A stretch of 64,000 nt of DNA from Chrysopilus asiliformis. Its lineage: Eukaryota; Arthropoda; Insecta; Diptera; Rhagionidae. Within the stretch, counting starts at the first letter, position 1, and every line of letters starts with the position of its first letter. The notes beneath the pieces are model-generated. The model had not been told where the DNA came from, ran no database searches, and saw nothing but the letters and a program-made list of their open reading frames with translations. Position numbers and translations under genes: made by a program. The DNA is taken from the NCBI GenBank assembly GCA_964034945.1, contig OZ035960.1:84754148-84818147 (forward strand), given 5' to 3'. Shown in pieces: positions 51,450 to 62,031 of this stretch.

Positions 51450-52569
51450 AATTAATTTTTGACGACTAGTTTTCCGGTAGACTCTATTATGAGCGCTGAA
51501 AATCTGTTTTCGAACAGACACCTCAAAACTTCGTAGTTCCCATCGAAAAGATCCGCCCATGATTCTGAAAAGAAAATAAATATGAGTTTTTTTTAAGTAA
51601 ATGTTACAGATTTTTTTTATAAATTTATAACCAAAATATAAAATTACCATAAAGAACATCCTTAAACATGGAATACGCAACTAGACTCCGTTTTCCCTTT
51701 TTCCCGTCCCAGTTGAATCCAATGATAACATCGTCGGCAATGATTTTGTAAAGGCCGGTACTGCATAAACGACCTTCCTGGGGGAAATTTCTGTAGAGCT
51801 TTGATCTGTAGGGAAAAAAAACTAGTTTATTTTGTAAAATATTAATGAGTATAAAACATTTCCAACAATGGTTTGAAATCTGCTTCATTCAATCTGTTTT
51901 CAATTGATTACAAACACTCTAATGTTTTTATTGGAAAATATACTGTCAATTGGTTTGACGGTAACAGGACGGTCGTGATTTTGTCCACCTTTAGCAAAAT
52001 ACGGGCCAACTGGAGGGACACGAATTTCATTGCTGGATCTTCGACTAATATATATATATATATACTGAAAAACGTATGAATTACTTTAAGATGACAAACA
52101 ACATTACTTTGTGACGAATGAACAATACTTGCTATGTTCTCTTTGGTGCTATCTCTGATTAATTGCTCATCTGGCAAAAAGAAAAAATGTAATTTCTGAA
52201 TTAATATAATTTTTTAAATTTACCTTTGTTGGTAGCGGCAGCAGACGTGGAGTATTCTATTAAAAATGTTGTTACTATTTTTAAAACATTGCACTGCAAA
52301 TATAAAAAATTACCAGGCGAGTTTCGTTTTTCCGGAAGAGGGTTTCTCTGATTGAAATAACTGAATTCTTCGAGTTCTTTGTGAGCCGAGCTTTGGAGAG
52401 GAGTGTGGATTGGTTCTATCGAATTTTACGGCTTGATTACAATCCGTTGCAATTTTTCAGTGTTTTTTGCTTTCTTGTTGGGATTGGCACAGGAAACCAT
52501 CACTTCCTCATACCTTTCATTGCCTTGTTTTCTTTTGCAGGTTAAAATATTGTAAATTTGTTCAGTCAT
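51450..52569 (-). pseudogene. DUF4806-like multi-exon gene remnant
   Basis: Starting at an ATG at 52569, a first exon (MTEQIYNILTCKRKQGN...) continues to about 52314 with one in-frame stop. Short exons follow with acceptor/donor sites (about 52261-52226 and 52172-52107), then 51806-51644 (YRNFPQEGRLCSTGLYK, DDVIIGFNWDGKKGKRSLV) and 51567-51455 (ESWADLFDGNYEVLRCLFENRF). The GFNWDGKKGKRSL segment resembles the C-terminal block of DUF4806 proteins, which are abundant in insects and often associated with transposons. Exon joins in the middle are uncertain and a stop is present, so it is probably dead. Function unknown. Confidence 0.4.
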
Positions 52570-53137
52570 TATTTTTTCCCTGGAAAAAGAAGAAGAAAAA
52601 AGCAAGCATATGAATGTTTCAAAATAAGTATATGTAATGCAATTACATAGTTTTTATTTATTCAGAATTTTTGTCAACTGTGACGAGGCGCTAGTACAGA
52701 TAGAAGTGATTTCGGCAGGTGCAATAAAAAGAAATCCATGCCTACTGAAGTGAGGGACAAGACAAGAGGCAATGACGATTTGACTTGTTTCTCGTTCGCA
52801 TTTACGTTGTCAAATGGAAGTGAAAATACTTGGATTGACTATATAATTCGTTATGATGGTACATTTTATTAACGGTCGTGAAAGCTTAAAATCATATTCG
52901 ATATGATTTTAATTAAGGAATCAATCACCTCTATTCTTGAAAACGGCGTTAGGAGCAAAAACGTAACGCGTTCGATTCGATTCGCTACGCAATTGGTATT
53001 CTGGAAAACGCCGGGAGCTTCGCGTTTGGTACATAAAATATCGCATGGCAAGGCGCTGTCAAACATCAGTTGATTCGATTGTTTGTTCTTAATTTTGAAT
53101 AAAAGTGAAGTGTTTGCAGTGATTTGTTTCAGTAGCC

Positions 53138-53359
53138 ATGGATTTTATGCTGATGTATCATTTATTGAGGCAAGAGGAATTAAATTCGTTACGCCAGCAA
53201 AGAAATTTTCTAAGATACTCTTCAGATTTGATGAGCTTAACCGATGAAGCGTAAGTGCATACAAATACTGGGAATCTCATAGATTTTTATTTGCAATTTT
53301 GTAGATTCAAAAAAGATTTCCGGTTCCGGTCGAATATATTGAATTTCCTCCCACAATAA
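53138..53359 (+). pseudogene. Harbinger-like transposase N-terminal exons
   Basis: Exon 1 (53138-53250, MDFMLMYHLLRQEELNSLRQ...) splices over a 54-bp GTAAGT..TTGTAG intron to exon 2 (53305-53359, AFKKDFRFRSNILNFLPQ, stop). The join is in phase. The pattern Sxxx(F/A)xxxFRxxxxxxxFL is the usual start of PIF/Harbinger transposases before the DDE core. The DDE part is missing, deleted before the mariner arrived or with its arrival. Confidence 0.5.
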
Positions 53360-53636
53360 ATTCATCTCTATCGGCGACTTCCTCGTATATCGCTTGGCAA
53401 TGTGCGGATTGTTTTTCATTTTTGAAATTAAAAATGCGAACTGGTCATTGCTTCTAGTGTGTTTTTCTTTGCATTCCTATTTTAAGAAATCACTGTTAAA
53501 ATCTTTCATAATATATTATACAGGGTGCGCCATCTATTCCTCCGGTATGAGAATGTTGAATAACTTTTGAAAGAAACAATAGATTGCAAAAAATTGTGTT
53601 TTTTTATTTAGTTCAATCCTTTACAATTTATGTGGA

Positions 53637-54719
53637 CTACTTTTTGAAAACAACATCGATCAAATGACCACCTTTATTGGCCACCGCAAACTGTGCTCTT
53701 TTTCGGGCATTTTCCATCACTTCTTCGAGCATCTCCGTCGGTATGGCAGCTATTTCGGCACGAATATTGGTCTTGAGCTCGTCAATGGTCTTCGGGTTGC
53801 TGGCGTAAACTTTACTCTTCAAATAACCCCACAAAAAGAAGTCTGGGGGGGGGGGGGGGGGGGTTAAATCAGGGGATCTTGGTGGCCAGTCAATATCGCC
53901 TCTTTTCGATATCACACGTCTAGGGAATTTTTGTTGTAAAAACCGTATTGTTTGGTCCGCTGTGTGGCATGGCGCCCCGTCTTGCTGAAACCAGAAGTCA
54001 GTCAGACCTTTTTCACGCATTTTCGGACACACAAAATGTGCCAACATCCACCGATATCGATTACCATTAACTGTTTCACCTTCATTGAAGAAAAATGGCC
54101 CAATGATGGTTTTTGCGCACACGCCGGCCCAAACAGTCACTTTTCGATCATGCAATGGTATTTCATGAATCTCGTGAGGATTTTCTGTCGCCCAAATGCG
54201 GCAATTTTGTTTATTAACACCGCCAGAGAGAGTGAAATGTGCCTCGTCGGTCATTAAAACTTGCATCCAAAAGTCCGGCATGGTTTCCAACATTCGGCCG
54301 ACTAATTTGCCGTATTCTATACGACGCGACTTGTCTGTTGCCAATATTCTTTGAGTTAGTTGTATTTTGTAAGGAAACAAATGGAGATCGTCCTTTAAAA
54401 TGCGTCGCAACGTGGTTCCACTCATTTTCAACCGCTGAGTTCGGTGGCGATACGAGACATTTGGGTCCTCGGCAACACTCTCTCTCACGGCTTCAATAAT
54501 TTCATTGGAACGTCTTGGGCGTGGATGATTATAGGTTAGATTGCCTACTGTTCCGTGCTCAAAGAAATTTTTACCCAACGCCCGAATTGTTTTGTCGGTA
54601 GGCGCTTTTTTGCCACGATATTTTGCACGATATGCACGTTGAGTTAGCACAATTGAACGACTATTTTCAATGTACATCGTCACTATTTCGGCGCGTTCTT
54701 TCGGTGTGAAGCGGTTCAT
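53637..54719 (-). CDS. Rosa-type mariner transposase with proline expansion at the active site
   Basis: A 360-codon ORF from the ATG at 54719. Two N-terminal HTH motifs (about 1-120) and a catalytic domain are present: D158 in LMTDEAHFTLSG, D247 in FQQDGAPCHTA, and a third Asp in the block RSPDLT-P6-DFFLWG (D284/D293). In the related group the block normally reads DLTPxDxFLWG. Counting to the D before FLWG gives 45 intervening residues; without four extra prolines it would be 41, the DD41D spacing. The prolines come from a 19-base C run on the coding strand. The frame is intact, but such an insertion beside a catalytic residue is likely harmful. Confidence 0.93.
   Translation of the reverse strand: MNRFTPKERAEIVTMYIENSRSIVLTQRAYRAKYRGKKAPTDKTIRALGKNFFEHGTVGNLTYNHPRPRRSNEIIEAVRESVAEDPNVSYRHRTQRLKMSGTTLRRILKDDLHLFPYKIQLTQRILATDKSRRIEYGKLVGRMLETMPDFWMQVLMTDEAHFTLSGGVNKQNCRIWATENPHEIHEIPLHDRKVTVWAGVCAKTIIGPFFFNEGETVNGNRYRWMLAHFVCPKMREKGLTDFWFQQDGAPCHTADQTIRFLQQKFPRRVISKRGDIDWPPRSPDLTPPPPPPDFFLWGYLKSKVYASNPKTIDELKTNIRAEIAAIPTEMLEEVMENARKRAQFAVANKGGHLIDVVFKK
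53845..53863. repeat. 19-base G homopolymer inside the transposase ORF
   Basis: Nineteen consecutive G on the plus strand. The related sequence would need seven (ACC-CCC-CCA on the coding strand), so twelve extra bases keep the frame. The exact count in assembled sequence may be unreliable. Confidence 0.85.
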
Positions 54720-55214
54720 GGTTAAAATTGTACTGGTTTGACGTTTCCAAAACGTGTCTAGGAAAGCAAATCGGTTGACAAATGGCGAAGTTATTGAATG
54801 TTTACATACCGGAGGAATAGATGGCGCACCCTGTATGTTTAATCATATATTTACTTTACATTTTTGCAAACACCGAATTCAAACGTCAATGAAACGCGAG
54901 AAAATTCAAGTGAGTGATTTAACCTCAAAAAAGTGTTCCCGGCGTATTCAAGAATAGCAAAAATCGAATGCGTTGCAATGCGTTATTCCAAATCGAACGT
55001 TGATAGATACTGCGTATTCAAGAATACCGATTGCTAACGATCGAACACTAATCGAGCAAATAAACGTAACGCCGTATTCAAGAATAGAGGTGAATATTTG
55101 GTATGTCAAAGAATATTTAGAAAAGCGCAGAGAGTAAAATGTTAAGGTACGATTATGAAAAAAAAATGCGAAATCAAATAAATGTTGTTTTGTCAGGTTC
55201 GTGAAGTAGAGGCA

Positions 55215-57180
55215 CTAAGATCCAAGAATCTGAGGAATTATTAAATGGAAATCTACAGAATTTTCCAACAATATGTGAAGTGAAATAAACTTCGGTATCT
55301 GACAGGCCTGATAAATACCAATATCAGTAGAATTGACTGGCTCTTCAAACAAACATGACAGAATTATAATACGTCTTCCAGATACAACTTTCTGGCTGTC
55401 TATAACATTAATGTCTTGTATAAGGAATGGAATTTTCTCTGTCCGAATTTCAATTGCACAACAAGAATCTCTGTCATTAGCCTTAAAAACAAATGTGTCG
55501 TACTCAAACAATTTGTCTGAAAATCGGGAATTCGAAAGTTTGAGTTTAGATAACTCATTTACAACAATATTTTTATCATGAATACGATTACGGATTTGTT
55601 GTAATATACTATGCGGATTTTTTATTTGCTTTTTTAGTTCTTGAAGGTAGTTTTCGAATTTATAGCTAGAAAAGTTATCCGTGCAATGAAGCAAACCAGG
55701 GAAGGTGCAACAAACTATGGATATTGTAAAATACGTTTTTTAGGCCATAAAACCTGGGAAAAATCTTTACAAATTCGCTCAAAAGAAGCTGGGCATTGTC
55801 AATATTAGAAAATACATTTTTTTTGACAGATAAAAGCCTAGCTGCAACGGCTAAGAGAGAAAGATGATAAAATTGGTCATCAGGAATTTTGTCCTTAAGT
55901 ACAACAAAACTAGCATACAGAAGAAAGAATCTAAATTCGACGGCTTTCCATCTAGGTATTTCAAGGAATGTGCGAGGCCTGCGTACGAATTCAGACGGGA
56001 CATACGGGCTTAGAGCAACAAAACAATTTGAGACAATTTCCAAAGAAGATTTGGGCAAATCCTTTAAAATTAAGTTTAATGTTTTTTAGAAGCGCCAAGA
56101 TCAATAAGAGCATTGCATCTGAAGGGAATTGAGTCACCATATTCAGAGACGCTCTTTCCAAAATCGTAGGATTTAATGAATGATGGTGATTAGGATCTCT
56201 TCTTCGGGAAAAACTTTCGTCGGTTCTAGGTATTCCTGGTTCAAGTTGAAACACTGTTGTGTGTTCGACCGTGAATCCCTTTTGGGCACATTCATGGCAG
56301 CCATCATGAGAATTGTGGTATTTTACGGATTTGCAAAAAGACTTTGCAGGCGCATCGCAGGAAAATAATCTAATGGCTTTCTTTCTGTCAAATTTCCGAT
56401 CAAAATTCCGTTTTTGTTTAAACTATTGACTTCTGCGACAAAATCTTTGAAAAAATTTTCATTATCTTCAGGATGGCCCTCTCCCACCCGAGCAGAAATG
56501 ACGAATGGACTAGTTTGCCTTAATGAATTTACTAAAGAACCAAGTATGGGCCAGAGTCATTTCCGAGAACTTTTGAAAAGGGGTAAACCATCAACGTTTA
56601 TATCGATTTCAACTTTGGTGAGGTGTAAAATAGATTCATCGCTTACAAAGTTCAGAGCCCGCTCTATTCCCACATACATCATTTTCCCCTTTCCGGTTTC
56701 AGAAATTACCGGGAGATCGTCTTTATGTTTTGTCGGGAGAAGCCCTTTCTGGGATTTTGGCAGGTCGAGCCCAAATTCCCGCAGTATCGTTAGAAGGTCA
56801 TTGGTGGCCCTAGTAGAAATATTATGCTGGAGTACCCAAAAGCGTAATTTTGTTGCTGCACGCGTTATGCTGTCAACTTGAATATTTTCATCATCAGAAG
56901 TTTCAGAATCAGTGGAACTTGTGAGAAACGTTCGGTCAAAACTATTGCTAAAAAGACAATCGCTTAGGGTAGGGGTTTCAGAGAATTCTTTGTCGGAAGT
57001 AATCGGTTCACTGGCCAGCTCCTGTCGCAAAAAAGCACTCCGACTGGTTGTGGCTTGTTCAGAAACTGATACGGTTTCAGTAGCCATTTCATTAGCCAAA
57101 AAACCCTGCAAATCGGTGGCTGCGATCTTAGAAATAATGTTTTGGCGTCGCCTTTTTGAAACACATTCAAAATTGTCCAT
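55215..57180 (-). pseudogene. CACTA/EnSpm-like transposase pseudogene
   Basis: The first frame (57180-56557) starts MDNFECVSKRRRQNIISK. A Ser/Thr/Glu-rich spacer is followed by WVLQHNISTRATNDLLTILRE, GLLPTKHKD and a catalytic-type DINVDGLPLFKSSRK. Decayed frames run through 56550-56060. A second frame (56058-55675) has SEFVRRPRTFLEIPRWKAVEFRFF and YNIHSLLHLPW. The third (55694-55215) starts with a LDNFSSYKFENYLQELK-like block. This set and order of blocks is that of a widespread animal transposon family whose VDGLPLFKSS motif resembles Transposase_21-type (CACTA/EnSpm) enzymes. Many stops and frameshifts show it is long dead. Family assignment is from memory of motifs. Confidence 0.65.
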
Positions 57181-57658
57181 TTTACGAGAGAAACTTTGGG
57201 ACAAAAAAAGTAAATCAATCTATAAACGAAAAAAATGCTAAAGAAACACAAAAAACTATGGCCGATTAGATTTACGCTTAACTATAATGTTGGTAGTGTT
57301 ATCGAATTTAAAAACTAATCAAATTTTACTCACTTTTTTCCGAATTTTCCTCCAAATTTTTGCCGGCCGGCTTCCCTTTTACTGCCACTTCAAAATGGAG
57401 ATTTCTACGTCAAATTAGTTCAATTCTGTGAATGTGAGAGCGTCACAGTCGAATTAGGTGCAGTTTTCTGCTAAAGTACAAATCTTAGATAAAAAATCGA
57501 ATTTTTTGCCTGAGATCTGAATAAAAATTGTTTTTTTTCTCACATTTGTGTCTTGGATACAAGACAGAAAGTTTCATTGGGAAGGAACAGCTTATTATAT
57601 TAAGGTTGCCCGATGTAGGGATTTTCAGTTCATTTCAAATCCCACATGTACCTACATA
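57181..57658. other. Flank of the CACTA-like gene, no gene
   Basis: Probably 5' sequence of the transposon at 55.2-57.2 kb. No clear terminal repeat was found. Confidence 0.4.
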
Positions 57659-58563
57659 ACACATGGATCAATAAGTCCCGAGACTAACCCAGAGATGACG
57701 CTCGTAGTAAACCAGTAACCACGTCTTTCTAGAGTACTAACCTTTGCTTGAAACGTGTCAAAATTTTAAGTCGATCGGACCAGAAACAGCTGAGTTATCG
57801 AGGTTGGAGTAAAGTCGTTTTGTAGTTGGTTTAAAAAATGGAAAAAACCGAGTTTCGTGTTCTGATAAAACATTGTTTTTTAATGGATAAAAACACCGTG
57901 CAAGCGAAACAATGGATTGAAAAATGTTACCCGTACTCTTGTCCATCAAAAGCAACGATTTGTCGGTGGTTTGCCGAGTTTAAACGTGGTCGTACCGACA
58001 CAAATGACGCGGAACGCTCGGGTAGACCTGTGGAAGCCGTTACACCGGAAAATGTGAGTGAAGTGACAAAAATTATAATGAAAGATCGTAAAGTGAAGCT
58101 CCGTGAGATTGCTGAGATAACACAGATATCATATGGAAGTGCATTTACTATCCTTCATGAAAAATTGAGCATGAAAAAGGTTTTTTCCAAGTGGGTGCCG
58201 CGATTGCTTTCGATGAAACAAAAACAGCAACGAGTCGATGATTCAGAAAGCTGTTTATCGCTATTTACTCGCAATAAAAAAGATTTCTTGCGTCGTTACG
58301 TGACCATGGACGAAACATGGATACATCACTACACTCCAGAGTCGAAGCGGCAGTCATCTGAGTGGCGCACAGCTGGCGAAAGCCGTCCGAAGCGTCCGAA
58401 AACGCAGCAGTCAGCTGGCAAAGTCATGGCGTCAGTTTTTTGGGATACGCATGGCGTGACGATTGTATCACCCTAAAAGGTGATTATATTGATGAATAAA
58501 AAAAAATTTTGCAAAAAAAATGTTGTTTTCATTGTTAGTCTCGGGACTTATTGATCCATGTGT
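57659..58563 (+). mobile_element. Mariner element, internally deleted, copy 2
   Basis: 905 bp with TA duplication (57657-57658 and 58564-58565), equal in length to the copy at 36067-36971 and differing at only a few bases. It is inserted at the C-terminal end of a hAT remnant. Confidence 0.95.
57838..58476 (+). pseudogene. Truncated mariner transposase, copy 2
   Basis: A 212-codon ORF identical to the copy at 36246-36884 except for one residue (Tyr for Asp at position 33) as far as I can see. It has the same HTH region and D158, and the same deletion junction after HGVTIV. Both remaining catalytic Asp are absent. The shared junction shows that one deleted ancestor was copied, not two independent deletions. 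Confidence 0.93.
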
Positions 58564-59115
58564 TATATGAAGCGAATTTCGTTTTTTATCTTTTATTAAG
58601 TTCAATTCTGAAAATTTTCTTTCAACTGTGGCGCTACTATGCAGAAAAGCAATTACTGTTCCTAAAAATTGTCTTAATTTAGGAAACATGTGTTCATTTA
58701 ATGCCTTTTTCATATTAAAAATATGCTCATAAAATTCTGTGAAAGGTAAATTCTTTGTTGTCTCAGATTGATTTCCCAACAGACGCCATTCTTCGTCTAA
58801 AAGCTCAATATCTGTTTCCTCTATTAAATTTGGAAAGAACATAACTGTTGGAACTAAACTATTTGAAAGATTTTTTGGGTTGAGACCTTGCATTGCGGTT
58901 AAAACTTTATCTTCTAAATCTATCCTAAATAAAATTTGTTGGCAAATTTCAATATAATATTCTCGACACTGTATTTTTATTTCTGCTACATCTGCGTTGG
59001 ACACTAAATTCTTAACAATAGCAATTGCCGCTTTGGCTCCAATGTAGACACCATCAGTATTTAGAAATATTTTATCTTCACCAAAAACTAATTCTTTTCG
59101 TAATTTTTTTTTCAA
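58564..59115 (-). pseudogene. hAT transposase C-terminal remnant C
   Basis: A 215-codon frame ends inside mariner copy 2. The hATC dimerisation signature is clear: MFPKLRQFLGTVIAFLHSSATVERKFSELNLIKDKKRN. Upstream is the alpha-helical insertion region (LVSNADVAEIKIQCREYYIEICQQ). The first part resumes with a frameshift to the right of 59115. The last 30-40 residues were lost at the mariner insertion point or before. It differs from hAT copies A and B. Confidence 0.75.
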
Positions 59116-59279
59116 TAAATTCGGGTTTAGTGAAATTTTGTAGTATCGTTTTTAAATATGGTTTTATGGTTGGTAGCAATATGTGTATCCTGGAAGTCTC
59201 CGCTTGATATTCTATGTTTATTCTCTTTGTTGAATTTAGAATATATGCCAAAACAAAAAATAGATTTGTAATACATCGA

Positions 59280-59905
59280 TAAAATTTAATTTAGTACTGC
59301 CAGATTGGCGAACCAGTCCATTCGAATATTTGTTTAATCCTGCGTTCGGGTACATCGGAAAAGCGAGTCACACCATCTCCCTCTCGGCCCCTGAAAATAT
59401 AAACAAAGAATGAGACGCTTGTTGCGCTCAGTGAGTGATCTACACTACAGAACAATTACTATTATACACGCACACAGAGCAAGAGACGACATACGTCTCG
59501 GGCCGACACACAGCCTTGTTTAAGGAAGACAAGCGACACACGCTAAGGCTGACACACAGCCATTGGTTAGAGCGGGACAAGCGACTCACGCTACGGGCCG
59601 ACACACAGCCCCTTTCCGCTCTCACCCGCCACGGTTCGAAGGGGACAATCAAACACCGGCCAGGCAGGGCTCCGCCACCAGCCCTCCCTGGCAACGAAGA
59701 CGGGACCAGCCCGCAAAACCAAACAACCAACAATCACACCCAACAATCCGCCACCATCAATTACTCACAATTCCAAATCAACCAAATAATCACTCACTTG
59801 AATTGAAACACCCGCAAACTAACTTTAGCCCAAGTATTGCCAACACTGCGGCTAATCAGTGTTGTCATATTTATATTTTTAATATAAAAAATTACCCTCG
59901 TAACA
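59280..59905 (-). repeat. Probable 3' LTR of Gypsy element
   Basis: On the minus strand the sequence following the pol stop and a weak purine tract starts TGTTACGAGG at 59905. The segment contains a GC-rich region with three copies of GGCyGACACACAGCC at about 59497-59607. The left boundary is not fixed. The plus frames at 59435-59937 inside it are not genes. Confidence 0.4.
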
Positions 59906-59937
59906 GTTCGGCCGTCCTGTCGTATAATCGTCTCTGA

Positions 59938-60269
59938 TTATGATTGTTGGTGCAATGATGCCTCGTCCTCATCGTCCTCCATCTCGGACTCGGTATCTGC
60001 TTCCTGGACATAGTGTTTCATATGGTCGGCAGCCTCGACATTTTCAAAAGCTCTTCGTTTGCTACGCAGAGAGCCTGTCAACTCGGCGACTAGATATCTG
60101 TCGTTAGGGAGTACGCGTTTAACCTCGAAAGGACCCTTATAGACAGGAGCTAGTTTACGGCTTTGGCCATCCGGTACAGGTGGTTTCTTGACTAAAACAT
60201 GATCTCCGACTTCGTATTTCTTCGCTTCTTTCCTACCTTTGTCGTATCGCAACTTCTGTCTCACCTGGT
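59938..60269 (-). pseudogene. Gypsy pol C-terminal end
   Basis: The frame reads RQKLRYDKGRKEAKKYEVGDHVLV, KLAPVYKGPFEVKRVLPNDRYLVAEL, then an acidic tail ESEMEDDEDEAS and a stop. This is the C-terminal domain of integrase and the end of pol. It continues from 62480 across the inserted hAT-type element: removal of 60270-62471 and one 8-bp duplicate restores the frame between DQ and VRQ. Confidence 0.85.
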
Positions 60270-60788
60270 CAGTGTTGGGCAAAACGGCGTAAAAAACAGT
60301 TTTTTACATTTTTCACGTAAAAAACGTAAAAAACGTAAAAAACTGGTAAAAAACGTAAAAAACCGTAAAAAACGTAAAAAATAGTAAAAAACCTAAAAAA
60401 TGGGACATCGCAGTTCCTACAAAGTATGACAGTCTGTTTTAAAGTTTTTCTCAGCATTTTATTAGAGATCCTATAATATAGAGAGTGGACATCAGCACTT
60501 AATAAACTGTACTACTAAGTAGGACAGTCTATTAACTCAAATTAGAACAGTTGTTTGAACGGAATTTCTCCAGTTTTTAGAATTTCTTTTCCCTTTTTCC
60601 AGTTTTGTTTCAATTTCCGCTTCCGGAATGAGTCTCCTTGTGTTTAAAAACGATTTTTTGATGCAAACTTTAAAATTACGCTTGTTGCTGCAAGAACTAG
60701 TCCAAATATGTTTCTTTAACCCTTTCTAAAATATGTTTCTTTAATACATTTTTCTATGGAATTAATATTCAACGTTTTTGATATCCAA

Positions 60789-60997
60789 GGGTTTTTGGGG
60801 TCGCCGATTATGAGTCTGAAGTCAAAACTTCAAAAATCAAAATGGCGGAGCCAATATGGCGGTCAAAAAAGATAAAATTCATTAGATTACGCTGAAAACT
60901 AGTACGTAATTTTATCTTTTTTGACCGCCATATTGGATCCGTCATTTTGAATTTTGAAGTTTTGACTTCAGATTCGTAATTAGTGACCCCAAAAACC
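60789..60997. mobile_element. Foldback MITE (GGTTTTTGGGGTC ends)
   Basis: Two arms of about 90 bp around a short centre near 60895. Shared words are GGTTTTTGGGGTC, TCTGAAGTCAAAACTTC, CCAATATGGCGGTCAAAAAAG and GATAAAATT. No coding capacity. The superfamily is not assigned. Confidence 0.85.
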
Positions 60998-61212
60998 TTT
61001 ATAAAGCTAATTACCGATTTTTTAACTGTAATAGATTTGCCACAGTTACATTTAATTTGCAAAAATAGCTACTTTTTTGCTCTTTATTTATTTATAAAAT
61101 GCAGTAATTATAAAAAAAAGCGCACGTTACTTTTTTTCATAACAATTGATGTCCTAGGATACTTCCGAAATGAATTTAGTCAATATAAGTGCATGAAATA
61201 TATGTTATAATA

Positions 61213-61781
61213 AAGGGTGGTTAAATTTTAAGGGCCGATGTTGAATGTGAACCACACCTAAACGTCAAGTTTTTTTCTGCATTTCATTTGACATTTCTCA
61301 ATTTCAGACTAACTCAATTTGAACCATGGAAAGATACACAATCGAGCAACGCGTTAAAGTTATTCAGGCTTATTATGAAAATGGGCGATCAATTTTCGAA
61401 GAAAATTATCTTCAGTGATGAGGCACATTTTCACCTCAGTGGATTCATCAATAAGCAGAACAGCCGCATTTGGGCGAATGATAATCCAAGAGTGATTGTC
61501 GAAAAACCAATGCACCCACAAAGAGTGACTGTTTGGTGCGGTTTATGGGCTGGCGGCATCATCGGGCCGTATTTCACGAAGTGCACGATATGCATTTTGA
61601 TTTGAACGCCCATTTTCATAATAAGCCTGAATAACTTTAACGCGTTGCTCGATTGTGTATCTTTCCATGGTTCAAATTGAGTTAGTCTGAAATTGAGAAA
61701 TGTCAAATGAAATGCAGAAAAAAACTTGACGTTTAGGTGTGGTTCACATTCAACATCGGCCCTTAAAATTTAACCACCCTT
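61213..61781. mobile_element. Mariner-derived foldback element with 175-bp arms
   Basis: Arms 61213-61387 and 61607-61781 read as exact inverted copies, flanked by TA (61211-61212 and 61782-61783). Each arm carries the mariner end AAGGGTGGTTAAATTTTAAG, 5' leader and the first 20 or so codons (ATG then ERYTIEQRVKVIQAYYENG). The centre (61388-61606) keeps a piece of the catalytic domain, IIFSDEAHFHLSGF to VTVWCGLWAGGIIGPYF, joined after the deletion. It is the rosa-like group but not the same family as the 53.5-kb copy. Confidence 0.9.
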
Positions 61782-61800
61782 TATTAAAAAACTGGGCTGC

Positions 61801-62031
61801 GGAATCATGTATCTCCACGCGTCTCTGTCTTTCGACTTCGACGCAGCTTTTGACTCTTAACTTCGTCATATCAGCAGCTTCAAATTTCCTGGAATGACAG
61901 TTCAGAATCACGCTTCGATTCATAGTGACGATTCCGCGAAATTTCAAGTTGCAGATATGGCGAAGTCAAGAGCCAAAAGTTGCGTCGAAGCCGAAAGACA
62001 GAGACGCGTCGAGATACATGATTCCAGCCCT
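61801..62031. mobile_element. Foldback MITE (GGGCTGGAATCATG ends)
   Basis: Arms of about 110-115 bp meet near 61916. Shared words are GAATCATGTATCTC, ACGCGTCTCTGTCTTTCG, CTTCGACGCA and TTTCGCGGAAT. Identity is about 85% by eye. No ORF of its own. Confidence 0.85.

Larger units (their letters stand above)
53521..54833 (-). mobile_element. Rosa-type (DD41D) mariner, full length
   Basis: A 1313-bp element with TA duplication (53519-53520 and 54834-54835). The first 29 bp of both inverted ends (CAGGGTGCGCCATCTATTCC...) are identical, and similarity continues with mismatches for another 20 bp. It contains one intact transposase ORF. Confidence 0.95.
52926..55092. mobile_element. Harbinger-like non-autonomous element hosting a mariner
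   Basis: Inverted ends CACCTCTATTCTTGAAAACG (52926) and, reverse complement, CACCTCTATTCTTGAATACG (55092) are flanked by the 3-bp sequence AAT on both sides. An inner repeat of GTATTCTTGAATACG-like words occurs at both ends. Removing the mariner (53521-54833) leaves about 0.85 kb carrying one short spliced exon pair. Confidence 0.75.

Noticed and set aside
59435..59937. Two plus-strand frames of about 124 codons
   Set aside because: They lie in the LTR-like segment, lack motifs and overlap each other in different frames.
61288..61706. Two identical-looking frames on opposite strands
   Set aside because: They are the inverted arms of the mariner foldback, not duplicated genes.
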